Source: Conchocele bisecta (taxonomy: Eukaryota; Mollusca; Bivalvia; Lucinida; Thyasiridae). Taken from it: 64,000 nucleotides of DNA. The stretch covers positions 30,762,791 through 30,826,790 of the forward strand of contig CM055272.1 in the NCBI GenBank assembly GCA_029237695.1. Reading direction: 5' to 3'. The notes beneath the pieces were generated by a model. The model was given only the letters and a program-made list of their open reading frames with translations, was not told where the DNA came from and searched no databases. Each line of letters opens with the position of its first letter. Positions within the stretch are counted from its first letter, which is position 1. The position numbers were made by a program, and so were the translations under genes. Of this stretch, positions 1 through 13,200 are shown one piece after another.

Positions 1-1039
1 CGAGTGGAACTATTATGAAGTTATTGTTAAATATTTACTTACACAATACAATATTGTCATGGGTGCCTCTCAAATAAGACTAATGTCGCAATATACCTGC
101 ATGTATTAGGCAATGGACATGATGCACTAGTAATTGATGACGGTCATACACATTGGAACACACACGTTCTCGTATGACACATACTGTATTTCAGTAGTTA
201 TACAAGTTATACAGTTTTACTATATACATGATTTTATAAGTACAGGTGCCAACTACACATTTGAATCTTGTTCCTGCTGATGACTCGGAATGGGTTGAGG
301 GAATATTATTGGAATGCGCGATAAATAGTGTGCACATTATGTGGAACCTGGATTTCTCTCAGTTTCATCGGTTCTACTACCTAATTTTATTTTTGTGTCA
401 TTTACTTTATGTCATCTTGAAAGTGTATAACAATATATGTATCCTGTTTTACTCCAGCTTAGCTTGCTCGTATTATTTACAACTATCTTAATGTTCTGTA
501 TTTTAGTATTTACTGTGTCAACCATGGAATAATATGTGCCATTCAGCATGGTAGAAAATGTATATTTTCTATGTCCAATTTGCAAATTAATACCTACGAC
601 CTATAATATTGACAGTTATAATTATATTTATATATTTATTTTACTTAATTGTGTTTAAAGGCCTGTCAACAGCTGAGAGTAATACGTATATGTATCAGAG
701 ACGTTCATGTTGGAATACACAACATAGTAAACATGGTAATTGTCTTGGTTGCATAAATAGGAAATGGACATATAGAGAGACGAACAGACAATCATTCTGT
801 ATCTGAAATGTGTGTGGATAACTAATTTGTGACTGTGACGGGAGAAATGGGGCTCACGGGATTTGCAACCAGTGTGGCTCCTGATCAAATAGCACACTCC
901 TGTACCCTGATAACTGATAGGGATCTACACTGGTCACAATTTCTCTAGTCACAGCCACATACATGTATACAGGTGTTAGTAGCTACACGTTCATATGAAC
1001 CTTTCATAAGTATCTGGCAGCGTATAAAGTAAGACTAGA
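1..1039. other. AT-rich non-coding stretch, probably upstream intron
   Basis: No convincing exon, RNA gene or intact transposon is seen. Because the host gene at 4111-26755 enters the window already in mid-protein, this stretch is probably intronic. A fragment near 835-900 resembles the repeat seen at 18910-18990 (a 'CCAGTGT..CTGATCA' type segment), so at least part of it is old repeat. Confidence 0.4.
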
Positions 1040-2750
1040 TGGCCGTGGCCTGCATGTCGCGCCTTGGGGCGAGGCATGGACACTAAAAAAAGAGATATAG
1101 AAGACGGAAAAACTTTAACCAAGCAACTTTAACCGGACACACGTACGTACGTACGTACGTACGGACGGACGGACGGACGGACGGACGGACGGACGGACGT
1201 CAAAGTGCCGATTATATCGCGCTTTCCGCAAGGGGTCGCGACAAAAACTTTAAGCAAAAACTTTAACCAAAAATTTCAAAGTAATTAGACCTTGATATTG
1301 GGCACAGGGGCCGCACGGGAGTGGGGTAGAATGAAAATATAGATATATAGATGATGATAAACACCCATGTGAAGTTTCAAGGTAATGGACAAAGCAGGTG
1401 CAGAGATATAGTACATGAAACAACTTTAACCAAAAACTTCAAAGTAATTTGACATTGGACATAGGGGCTGCACGGGTGGGGGGTAAAATTAAAATATGGA
1501 TGATGATAAACAGGCATGTGAAGGTTCAAGGTAATGGGCAAAGTAGGTGCATATATATATTACATGAACAAAGTTTAACCAAAAACTTTAACCAAAAACT
1601 TCAAAGTAATTTGACCTTGACATTGGTCACAGGGGCCGCACGGGAGCGGGGTAGAATGAAAATATCGATGATGATAAACACCCATGTGAAGTTTCAAGGT
1701 AATGGGCAAAGCAGGTGCAGAGATATAGTACATGAAAAAATTTTAACCAAAAACTTCAAAGTAATTTGACCTTGACATTGGACATAGGGGCTGCACGGGT
1801 GGGGAATAAAGTTAAAATATGGATGATGATAAACAGGCATGTGAAGGTTCAAGGTAATGGGCAAAATAGGTGCATATACATAGTACATGAACAAAGTTTA
1901 ACCAAAAACTTTAACAAAAAACTTCAAAGTAATTTGACCTTGACATTGGGCACAGGGGCCGCACGGGTGGGGGTTGAATTAAGATGTAGATGATGATAAA
2001 CACCCATGTGAAGTTTCAAGGTAATGGGCGAAGCAGATGCAGATATATAGTATAACGAAAAACATCTAACCAAAAAACTTTAACCAAAAACTTTAACAAA
2101 CACTTCAAAGTAATTTGACCTTGACATTGGGCACAGGGGCCCCACGGGAGGGGGTAGAATTAAAATATGTGAAGTTTCAAGGTAATGGGCAAAGCAGTCG
2201 CAGAGATATAGTATAAGGAAAAACTTTAACCAAAAAACTTTAACCAAAAACTTTAACCAAAAACTTTAACCGGACACACGTACGTACGTACGTACGTACG
2301 TACGCCAAAGTGCCGACTATATCGCGCTTTCCGCAAGCGGGCGCGACAAAAATGATTTTGTTATGGGTGGGGGGTAGAATGAAAATATGGATGATGATAA
2401 ACAGGCATGTGAAGGTTCAAGGTAATGGGCAGACAAGGTGTATAGATATAGTACATGAGAAAACTTTAACCAAAAACTATAACCAAAAACTTCAAAGTAA
2501 TTTGACCTTGACATTGGGCACAGGGGCCGCACGGGAGGGGGTAGAATGAAAATATAGATGATGATAAACACCCATGTGAAGTTTCAAGGTAATGGGCAAA
2601 ACAGTTGCAAAGATATGGTATAGCGAAACACTTTAACCAAACAACTTTAACCAAACAACTTTAACCAAAAACTTTAACCGGACACACGTACGTACGTACG
2701 CCAAAGTGCCGACTATATCGCGCTTTCCGCAAGCGGGCGCGACAAAAAAA
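1040..2750. repeat. Satellite-bearing element, about 160-bp units with ACGT/ACGG microsatellites
   Basis: At least six diverged units carry a core like CAAAGTAATTTGACCTTGAC (about 1275, 1440, 1605, 1760, 1930, 2110, 2490), spaced roughly 155-185 bp. Runs of ACGT and ACGG lie at 1141-1200, 2277-2305 and 2683-2700, each followed by the same segment containing ATATCGCGCTTTCCGC. A microsatellite next to tandem units of about 160 bp is the build of bivalve 'pearl'/Helentron-associated (HINE-type) elements; that assignment is inference. Confidence 0.65.
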
Positions 2751-3650
2751 ATGAGTACATGTAAAATGGTATTGTAAATTCAGTGGGTGGGGAATATGCA
2801 GTTAAAACTACTTTGTTTTAACATTGCATCATCTGCTGTAGACATTATGTAATCAGAACATGGGCATTCACTATATATTGAAAACACTAGTAAGTACAAT
2901 TACCATTGATACAATTAATAGGCACCGAGAGAGATTTGTATAATGAGATATATAGTGTAGTTGTTAACATCACTAAGCAAATACGAAGCGGACGGACAGA
3001 CGGACAAACACTCGGACACACTGTATCCGAAGTGTGCACGGATAACTATCAGTAGTGCCTAAGTAGTTGCATATGCATTTAACAATTTATAAGTAAGTGA
3101 CAGTGCATAACATAAATGAAATTCATTACATGTAAAATTCCAATTGTAAAATTTGTGGGTGGGGAATGGTGAACCATACTTTGCTTTTAACATTGTATCA
3201 TAGACTGCAGACATCAGATAATCGGCATATATGTAATTAACATGTCTAATGAACACTACCAGGTACCATTGACATGAAGAAAATACAAAAATACCATACT
3301 TTTATGGAGTTATTAAGGTAGGTGTTTTACCATTGAAATTCAGTGTGTGTAACAAAACGTGCAAAATTCTTCATCTGAATTAGCAGATATTATTGATCTG
3401 AACATTATTTCATTGTATAGTTATGAACACATTAGAAAACATACAAAACTGCCATATCAGTTGTTTCTAATGATAAAAAACAGTCGATGTTCAATGAAAA
3501 ATGAAATTTTTCATAATGGCGAAAAGTCCGAGGGTGGTATACTTCAAATTGGAGCCAAACATTCATCCAGCGGGTTACAGATCGCACACATACGGCATAC
3601 AACTGGTAATTTAATGTAGTTTCATAAAAAAACATGTCTGCAAAAATCTC

Positions 3651-3698
3651 ACAAGGGGGGGGGGAGAGGGGGGGGGGTGGGGGCGGGGGGCGGGGGAG
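3651..3698 (+). repeat. G-rich tract, candidate G-quadruplex
   Basis: About 48 bases almost wholly G on the + strand, with five or more runs of at least four G separated by single A, T or C. It lies in what is probably an intron, about 410 bp before the first visible exon. Confidence 0.75.
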
Positions 3699-3906
3699 GG
3701 TTTCCATTTCTGGCTGACGGCCTAATATACTGTTTGTCATTTATTCAGTTTACTGCGTCTTGCTTCTAACCAGTGATATAAGCCATGCAGTAGGGTACAA
3801 GCTGATCAGTTTAATTGAATGACTGTAGTTTTCCGTCCGTTCAAAGCAGGAGCCAGATATGGGCCCAACATACCATAATCTCTCTTTCACGTGCCACAGC
3901 CACATA

Positions 3907-4067
3907 CAGTCGAACCTCTCTAAACCGTATATATTTTACCGCCATTCACGTCCGATGATAATGTATGTTCATGATAGCAAAGCGACCAGACGTGTCTTGT
4001 AGTGAAACTCTCTAAACCGGACACCCTGGGGACCTCGCAGGGTGTCCAATTTAGAGAGGTTCAACTG
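3907..4067. mobile_element. pogo/Tigger-like MITE (family P, copy 1)
   Basis: The left end is TA then CAGTCGAACCTCTCTAAAC; the right end is the inverted form, GAGAGGTTCAACTG then TA. The right end also holds an inner palindrome (CACCCTGGGGACCTCGCAGGGTG). The 2-bp TA duplication and CAGTCGAAC-type terminus are typical of pogo/Tigger MITEs. It ends 43 bp before exon 1. Confidence 0.7.
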
Positions 4068-4110
4068 TACTTAAATGACACAATGATATTTTTATTTTGT
4101 TTTTGAACAG

Positions 4111-4220
4111 TGGAAGCAGAAGCGGGAGCGACGATGGAATGCCGATGGTGTTCAAACGCAGATCAACAAAGCCCAAACTGCCACCAACCCCCAAAACACC
4201 GACCGAGGAAGGAGGAGCAG
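4111..4220 (+). CDS. SH3BP2: SH3BP2-like exon (first visible): Ser/Pro-rich linker
   Basis: A T-rich tract and AG at 4109-4110 precede it; the donor GT is at 4221. The first base completes a codon from an unseen upstream exon, then 36 codons follow and one base is left over. It encodes GSRSGSDDG.. and KPKLPPTPKTPTEE, a likely disordered linker with SH3-ligand-like prolines. The other two frames also stay open inside the exon, but neither reads into exon 2: one would hit a stop there. The donor lies at the edge of MITE-derived sequence (see findings). Confidence 0.7.
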
Positions 4221-7200
4221 GTACGGTGAAGTCCCTCTAAACTGGACACATTGGGTACCTCCCATGGTGTCCGGTTTATAGAGACCCTACTTTAGTTTGG
4301 ATGGCCCTGTGGACCTCCCAGGGTGTCCGGTTCAGAGAGGCATCACTTTGCGTTGTGATGGTGCTGGGGACCTACCAGGGTGCCCGGTTCGGAGAGGCTT
4401 CACTTTAAGTTTGATGGTGCTGGGGACCTACCAGGGTGCCCGGTTCGGAGAGGCTTCACTTTAGGTTTGATGGTGCTGGGGACCTCCCAGGGTTTCCGGT
4501 TCGGAGAGGCTTCACTTTAGGCTTAATGGTGCTGGGGACCTCCCAGGGTGCCCGGTTCGGAGAGGCTTCACTATAGGTTTGATGGTGCTGGGGACCTCCC
4601 AGGGTTTCCGATTCGGAGAGGCTTCACTTTAGGCTTGATGGTGCTGGGGACCTCCCAGGGTTTCCGGTTCAGAGTGCCTTCAATTTGGGTTTGATGGTGC
4701 TGAGGACCTCCCAGGGTTTCCGGTTCGCAGAGGCTTGACTTTAGGCTTGATGGTGCTGGGGAACTCCCAGAGTTTCCGGTTCGGGGAGGCTTCACTTTAG
4801 GTTTGATGGTGCTGGGGAACTCCCAGGGTTTCCGGTTCAGAGTGCCTTCAATTAGGGTTTGATGGTGCTGGGGATCTCCCAGGGTTTCCGGTTCGCAGAG
4901 GCTTGACTTTAGGCTTGATGGTGCTGGGGAACTCCCAGGGTTTCCGGTTCGGGGAGGCTTCACTTTAGGTTTGATGGTGCTGTGTCCGGTTCAGAGAGGC
5001 TTCACTTTAGATTTGATGGTGCTGGGGACCACCCAGGGTTTCCGGTTCAGAGAGGTTTCATTTTAGGCTTGATAGTGCTGGGGACCTCCCAGGGTGTCCG
5101 GTTCAGAGAGGCTTCACTTTTGGTTTGATGGTGCTGGGGACCTCTCAGGGTGTCCGGTTCGGAGAGGCTTCACTTTTGGTTTGATGGTGCTGGGGACCTC
5201 CCAGGGTGTCCGGTTCAGAGAGGCTTCACTTTTGGTTTGATGGTGCTGGGGACCTCCCAGGGTGTCCGGTTCGGAGAGGCTTCACTTTAGGTTTGATGGT
5301 GCTGGGGACCTACCAGGGTGTCCGGTTCAGAGAGGCTTCACTTTTGGTTTGATGGTGCTGGGGACCTCCCAGGGTGTCCGGTTCAGAGAGGCTTCACTTT
5401 TGGTTTGATGGTGCTGGGGACCTCCCAGGGTGTCCGGTTCAGAGAGGCTTCACTTTTGGTTTGATGGTGCTGGGGACCTCCCAGGGTGTCCGGTTCAGAG
5501 ATGCTTCACTTTAGGTTTGATGGTGCTGGGGACCTCCCAGGGTGTCCGGTTCGGAGAGGCTTCACTTTAGGTTTGATGGTGCTGGGGACCTCCCAGGGTG
5601 TCCGGTTCGGAGAGGCTTCACTTTAGGTTTGATGGTGCTGGGGACCTACCAGGGTGTCCGGTTCAGAGATGCTTCACTTTAGGTTTGATGGTGCTGGGGA
5701 CCTCCCAGGGTGTCTGAGGGTTTCAGGTTCGGAGACTGAGGCTTCACTTTAGGTTTGATGGTGCTGGGGACCTCCCAGGGTTTCCGGTTCGGAAATTACA
5801 ATGCGGTTAACCTATTTCTAATGCACTCCTTTACTGCTGGCGTAGGAATACATATTGAAATAATTTGTGACCGTTCATCAACAATGATATACCTGTAATG
5901 TATGACCATCAGCCAATCAGATTGCGTGATATTTATAGAGTGCATTAGAAGATGCAATAATGTTGGACCAAATCCAGTCTTCGACATGTTGACGCATGTA
6001 CCTAACTTATTGAAATACCGCTCCCGGATATACAAATGAATGGTTTCAGTATTCTGTTGTTAAGCAAGGTAGCATTATTTGACCTTTGACCTTGAAATTG
6101 ACCTTTAAAATCGAGTTGTCACCGCCAAAAAAATGATTTTGCCTGAAGAATAACTGTACCAAATTTGGTAATTTCTGCCAGTCAGTCACGATCACTAAGG
6201 GGCTGAGCAACTTCACGATATAAAGCATTTTGCCATGAATACACAGCCGTGTCTAGAAGATTTATACATTTATATATTAATTACAGTGGAACCTCTCTAA
6301 ACCGGACACAAATAAAACACCTGTGCTCCTATTTTTGATAAGTTTCTTGGTCATTTATCTCTGGTGATAATGTATGTTCGTGATCGCATAGCACACAATT
6401 ATGGCTCAGAATGATCAAATGCCTGATTTACAGTGAAACCTTTCTACGCCGGACACCCTGGGGACCTCACAGGGTGTCCGGATTGGACAGGTTTCACTAT
6501 AATGTTAAAGGATATCGTGGAATATACTGTTTTATTCCATTGGCCGCCTATGGCCGTATTTAAATCAAGTAGCCATTCCCAAAATTACAGGTTCGCTCCC
6601 ACAGAAGAATCCAGTAAGCGAGTATGATCTGGAGTCAGATGAAGACGGAGATATCGAACCCTATGACGATATCGACATAGTCGATCAGCAGCGCAATCCA
6701 AACCCAATCCAGCGGCCTGGGATCCCTTTGCCAGGTATGTGTAACGAACGTCATCAGGGGCTCATTTCACTAAACTTCGTGTGATAAAAATGTTCGTACG
6801 AAGATTTGTATGAATTTGCATCTCACATTAACGTGTTTTTCGAATGCTACCTACCCGTGGGTTCGTGTCATTAACCGTTTGAACCCGAAAGCCCGCTATA
6901 ACGGTTTATGCAAACAGTGCAGATCCAGATGAGCCGGCTCGTAACGAGCCGTCTCATCAGGATCTGCACTTTTTGAAAGTAATGTTCATAATTTTGAAAA
7001 CAAAAAACACCCCCTTTTCATAAATGGACTAGTCTGAAAATTATTTTGTGACAATTGGATTGGTTGAAAAATTAACATGCCAAATCCAATCCAGTTGCTT
7101 AGGGATGAAAGGGTTAAAGGTAGCACACCCACGAAGGAGTTTCCAAAATCGGCTGTAAGAATAAATGTTATTGTGGATTTCAGTTTTGCACTTACGAACT

Positions 7201-10200
7201 TATAGTCGTATGAAGTTTAAGGAAACGGGCCCCAGGTTAATCCTCAGAATGCAGGAAACATACATATTGTCGGCCTAGGCCCGCTTTGCCAGGTACACAA
7301 CAGCTTACGTTAAAATTTTAATGTGTCAAGATCTCAACGTGTCTCGACATATATTATCAATCTCGACTCGCAATCAGTCAGTTTGACTGACTGAGCCTGA
7401 GATGTAACACAGCACAGCTCAGGCTCAATCAATCAATCTTCTTGATTTCAGGCACAATATTCAAGCATTCTGCAAACGTACATTACAACATGTTCAGTTA
7501 CACACACGTGAAGACAAACTAATACAACATTTTAGGACTCGCCCTAGAATCTGCATTGTTCCATATCAACATTCATGTACTGACCTTACATCCACACGTA
7601 TATTACAAACATACTATAAACAAAATGTTCACACTTTAATAAAAAATGTTAGGACTTACCCGAACATGCGCAGTCTGATCAGTTCCATCAGCGAAACACC
7701 TAATACACGTCGGTCTACAGGAGTGTCACAAATGACTAAAGACCCACTTCACACATGAGACACAGTTTGATCAGGATCTGCACTGTTTCATCTGCAGAGC
7801 AACCATCCACCTTACAACCACAAGTATATTACAACAAATTCGTTATTACAACCACACACACACACGCACACACACACACACGTATATACAGTCGAACTTC
7901 GATGGGTCGAACAGCCTGCGGGTTAAGTTTTAGTTCGACCCATCCGTTGTTCGACCCATCGGGATTTTCTACTGTAACCATTACAGATCGACGAGTTGGT
8001 CAGTGTACTAAGTGAAACAAGTCGTCATTACGACACGTTGTTTCATATTTACCTGTATTTACCTGTATTTTTTAAATGCGCTTACATTTGCATTTACGGT
8101 TGATTCTCACAGTCGTTTATTAACAGAAACAGGCTTTAATAAAATAAAGAAAGCGGCAAACTCATGTGTGTTTTTATTTACATAGCCATTATACAGCAAT
8201 AGAACATGAGAACAACAGAAAATGATTACGAAATACAATTGGCGGACTTGATTGCCCCGTCCGATACGATCATGCCCAGTCGCCCCATCACTACTTCGGA
8301 CCCGGAACCACATTCACTGCATATCATAATTTACTATCACATGGAACCCAGTACAAGTTATACATGAAAGTTATACACGTCCGGTATTGAAGAAGTCTGT
8401 TATCTCGCCTTGCTTCGTAGTCTTCCGCTTCACCTGCTTATATGGCGAATAAATCAGATGACACAGCACACTCATTACTGATCATAGTAAAAACAGTTCA
8501 TGTTGATTTACAACTTAAAAGGCCAGATGCTTGGGTCATTAATTAAAACTGAGCGATATTTAATTCCACATGTCCCATAAATTACCACTTTAATTAACTA
8601 ACAACTTCGCCGACATTGGTCAATGCATAATTACCACGTATGCTGGTCACGACTGCCGTTATTGTATACGCTCAAATGACCACTTGAGATTTGTTTGACA
8701 ACCGGTTAACAATAGGTGTGAAAGTCAATCAACTAGTCTGGAGACAATCGTCTGACATGTTCGAGTTTTTGTGGTGTTTATAGTGGATTTATACACGACC
8801 GGGCGTGACAGCGATTCGAGGCATTGAGGGTTGTTCGACTTTCACAAGTTCGACCTATACCGGGTAGTTTTAACGTATTTATATAGGAATTCTGCCGGGA
8901 CCTAAAGGCTAGTTCGAGGCAAGCATGGCTGACGAGTTTACCAGGGTTCGACCCATCGAAGTTCAACTTTACAACATATGCATACAATACTACACAATTT
9001 AGTACTCACCGATGTTTACATTAAAGGTTCTGACGGTTGAATGACACACTCGAGAGGTGTGGTCAAGATACCACGCATAACGTGATCCCGAACGTGTCAA
9101 GATTGGTCATGATACCGTGTCACGATTGATAACGATAATACATGGCACGTGATCCCGAACGTGTCCCGACATGTCAGTCGTGACATAACGAGTCCCAATG
9201 TGTCAGTCGTGACATGATCTCGAACGTGTCCCAACAAGTCAACATTGGTCAACGATACTACGTGTCACGTGAACCCGATGTTTGAGGGCGCACAAACAAT
9301 TCATTTCATCCGACATTAGCGTGAATGTAATTAAACTGCACGAGTCCGGTGAAATGAATTCCATTCTGCATTGCGAGATATGCTGTCAGCTTCAACACAA
9401 CTTTGCGTATTTTGTGCAAAACGTGCAAGGGCGAGATTTGCGTTTGTTGATATAATAAAATAAAAATGTGTCCATTTTGTCGCGCAATATACGTATCACC
9501 ATGAACCCAACGTTTCCGATTACGATCGCTCGTGGGATATGCACGTAACGGAAGGAATTACGCTTGACTTCAAGACTTACATAGACACATACAAAACCGC
9601 AAGTCTTGAGGCTTAGCGCAATTCTTGCTTCACCAACTACACTGGTGATTCATGATGTGTTCCTCTCAGCCAGAAATGAAGTTTTATAATAATGTCACGT
9701 TCTTATAGGTTTTGGGAGGCCCTAATAATACCGAAATTCACAGTCCGGCGTCGTTCTAACATTTCTTCGGTTACGTGCATGTCCCACGCTTGATCGTACT
9801 GGAGACGTTGGGTTCATGGTGATCATTCACACGATGTACGTATATTGCGTGACAAATAGAGAATAGTAGGTTAGTGCCGTGAATGGGAAAACATATCTGG
9901 CAAGGCTTAGGAAACGGGATGGGTGAGGCTCTGCCGAGCACATCCCGTGTCCGTGCCGTGCCAGATATTTTCCCCATTCACAGCACATCCAGTGTCCGTA
10001 CCGTGCCAGATATTTTTCCCATTCACGGCACTAACCTACTATTCTATTTATCCCTTCAACACCTGCAAATGGCTTTAACATACAACAAAAATAACCCCAG
10101 TCACCGCACATATTCTTACGAAGTGATTCGGTCGTATTGACAGGATATCAAAAATGTTTCACGGCACCGTATTGTACGGCACGTACGCACTGTGTTGACG

Positions 10201-13200
10201 GGATGAAACTGGATACTTCTTATTTTATTATAGCAACAAACACAAATCTCGCCCTTGCACGTTTTTCACAAAATAAAGTTGTGTTGAAGTTGCAGCATAT
10301 CTCGCACTGCAGAATGGAATTATTTCACCGGAATCTCGTGCAAGAAAGTCGTGCGGTTCAATTACACTCATGCTAATGTTGGATCAATGAGTTGTGCGTC
10401 CGCATTCTACCTTATATAGTTCATCATGTCACGTAGTAGCGTGACAAATATTGGCAAGTTCGGGCTGACATGACCACTCTGTCATGACTGACACATTGGG
10501 GCACCTCGATAGGGCACGTAGTATCGTGACCAATCTCGACATGGTATCGTGAACACTCTGTCAAGAATGACACATTTGTGACCACGTGCAGCGTTCTTTC
10601 GTTACCAATCTTGACACGGTATGGTTACCAATCTTGACAAGTTCCGGATCACGTGATGCGTATTATCGTTACCAATCTTGGCAAGGTATCGTCACCAATC
10701 TTGACATGTTCGGGATCACGTGACCGAGTGTGTCATTTAACCGTTAGAAGCTGTAATGTAAGCATCGGTGAGTACTAACATTTTCTATTAGTGTATGAAT
10801 AGTTTGTATATACTGCACATTTATAGTATACGTGCAACTGTAATACTGAACAGTTTGTAAATACGTGTGGATCGGTGGATCGTTGTCGTCTGCAAACAAG
10901 TTGTGTGTGACTGTGAAAATGGGTATTATGCCATTTGTACTCCTGTAGCCTGACGCTTGTTAGCTGTTTCGTTGATGAAACAGATCCTGACCAGACTGTG
11001 CATGTCCGGGTCAGTCCTAACATTTTGTTTTAAAATGTGAACATTTATTATATATTGTACATTTATATTATACGTGGAACTGTAATACAGAACATGTTGT
11101 ATATACGTGTGGTTGTAATGGACCGTCTGCAAACAAGCTGTGTCTCATGTGTGAAATGGGTCTTATGATATTTGTGACAATCCTGTAGCCTGGCGCTTGT
11201 TAGTTGTTTCGTTGATGTAACTGATCAGACTGCGCATGTGCGGGTGAGTCGGAACCACGTCTGATGAGAAGGACCTGACCTACAATGTCCGCGAACGCTC
11301 ACCAGATAGGGTATACAAGTCAGCTTTGTATATGTCATGTATACATCACATTCTAAAAATAATTCGACGTTTACTGCTGCCCCGGAATATGCATGTGTAA
11401 ATCAGCTATTTGAATGGAGCGGATTATCAAAGTACCGAAAGTACTACATTTATATGCTTAAATTGCATGATCTTTCCGACGGAAATGTAACAATAACGTT
11501 CGACCATATCCAGTCGTGGGTAAACGTTTGCCGTGCACTCGGGAGCTGATTGAACCCGCGGCCTGCGGCCTTGGGGTTCAGACAGTTCCCTCGTGCCACG
11601 GCAAACGTTTACCACGGTTGGACATTGTCAAACCTTATATTGACATAATTAGCACAGGCGGTAGTGTATTATTAACAAGTGCAATTTTGGAGGTTAGCAA
11701 CAACAGATGCTTAAAATTAAATCTCATGATGTATTAACAGTAGTATATTAGTCGGTTTGGCCTCATGGACTGCGTATGCGCGGCAAATTAGCTAATGGGC
11801 ATGTCTAATTAGCATATTAATAGAGGTATGTGTGACTTGTCGCGTGATGGAGCCGTGCCAATTTCAAAAGTTCAGTGCGACCGTTGTTAACGGGTCTGAT
11901 GACGTAATGGCGCGTTCTAGTAACGTCATGAGACACAGGCATGCAGGTGTTGGCTTGGCCCTGGATGAGCATTGTCTAAAGCCATGTTCAAAGAGCACGC
12001 GCTGTACTTTTGAACACGACTGTGAGCGGTGTCGAACAACGGCACTAATTTAATTTATGTATTTAAAGAATACTTGAATATTGTAATTTAAATCAAGCAA
12101 GTTGATTGTCTGAGCCTGAGCTGTGCTACAGCTCAGTCTCAGACAATCAACTTGCTTGATTGCGAGTTTGCAGTGCCAATTGATGGTCAGAAACGTAAAT
12201 GAAATGGGCAAGACCAGCACCAGCACTGCTTGCGAGGAGCAGCACGCGTCTGGCTGGCTCTACAATGGCTTCAAGTGACAAACTGCCCATTTATATTCAC
12301 GACTACGACAGTGGAGGGGGCATTTAGTGTTACCCTTGTCCGTCCGTCCGTCCGTGTCCGTCCGTCTAGTCCGTCACAATGTTAAAGTTCTTGTTTGAGT
12401 TTGTATTTCAATTATAGTTTTAGACCTACAGCCGCCATACTTGTACATGTACAATGTCATGAGCCAGTGATGTGAACTATATCCCACAGTGAATCAAATG
12501 ATCTTTATGTGATCTTGACCTAACTACTAGTGCACTGTTTACATATTTATTTCCATAGTTATTCTTGTTTTAGCTTGTTTACTATTAAAGCAGTATGTGT
12601 GACACCCATGTTCTATGAACACATTTTCGTGTTATTCACGTTTACAAATTCCAGATATGCCAGGAGAAACGCCTCAACACTCACAGCTCCGGAAAGGCCC
12701 AGAAACATTGCCACGCCCTCCCCGTAACCTGGTAAGCCGGACGTCGACGACTGAACTACCGGGGTATGAGATTGCTGGGAAAAATGAGCAGGAAGACTAC
12801 GAAAATGCATGTGTGAGTACTTGTGCAAGGGCGTCGCCAGGAACCCCCTTTTTTAGGACTCGGATTCGGGGGCCGTTTCACAAAACTTTGTACGAATAAA
12901 ATGTTCGTAAGTGCAAACTCATGATAGTCTGTAAATTTCACATAAACAATGTTTTCTTGTAAACAATTGTTGGATTTACATTTATTGATCATAGTCTGCA
13001 TAAGCAGCCTATGCTCAATAAATGTAAATCCCTCAATTGAAATTTCCAGAGGATCCTAAATTTTCACTTACGAACATTTTATTCGTACGAAGTTTTGTGA
13101 AACGGCCCCCTGTAGCCGATTTCATGAACATTGCAAAGTATACTTTACTAGCAAAGTATACTTTGAGGGAGTAATCATTTATTTTTCCTGAAATGCATTA

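Larger units (their letters stand above)
7535..11260. repeat. Large imperfect inverted-repeat element in the second visible intron
   Basis: The arms are imperfect reverse complements. TTAGGACTTACCCGAACATG (7648-7672) pairs with 10995-11015, TAGTACTCACCGATGTTTAC (9000-9020) with 10755-10775, GTGATCCCGAACGTGTC (9079-9096) with 10705-10722, and CTCGCCCTTGCACG (right, about 10250) with 9427-9440. Inner arms 9478-9512 and 9805-9852 pair as well. The right arm carries two units of about 240 bp. The left arm is lengthened by a nested MITE (7889-8969), and the centre holds a family-D foldback. No coding frame is seen. Confidence 0.65.

Noticed and set aside
246..491. Open frame preceded by AG, with a PH-like end (ADDSEWVEGI)
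   Set aside because: Only a few residues resemble the last PH helix, no good donor follows, and the phase to exon 1 cannot be tested. Too weak for an upstream SH3BP2 exon.
3516..3605. 30-codon frame MAKSPRVVYFKLEPNIHPAG.. with a GTAATT donor
   Set aside because: It looks exon-like but ends in phase 0, whereas exon 1 needs two bases from the previous exon. No intermediate exon was found.
4571..4963. 130-codon reverse frame rich in Pro/Lys/Glu
   Set aside because: It lies wholly in the 56-bp minisatellite; the repeated peptide is a by-product of the tandem repeat.
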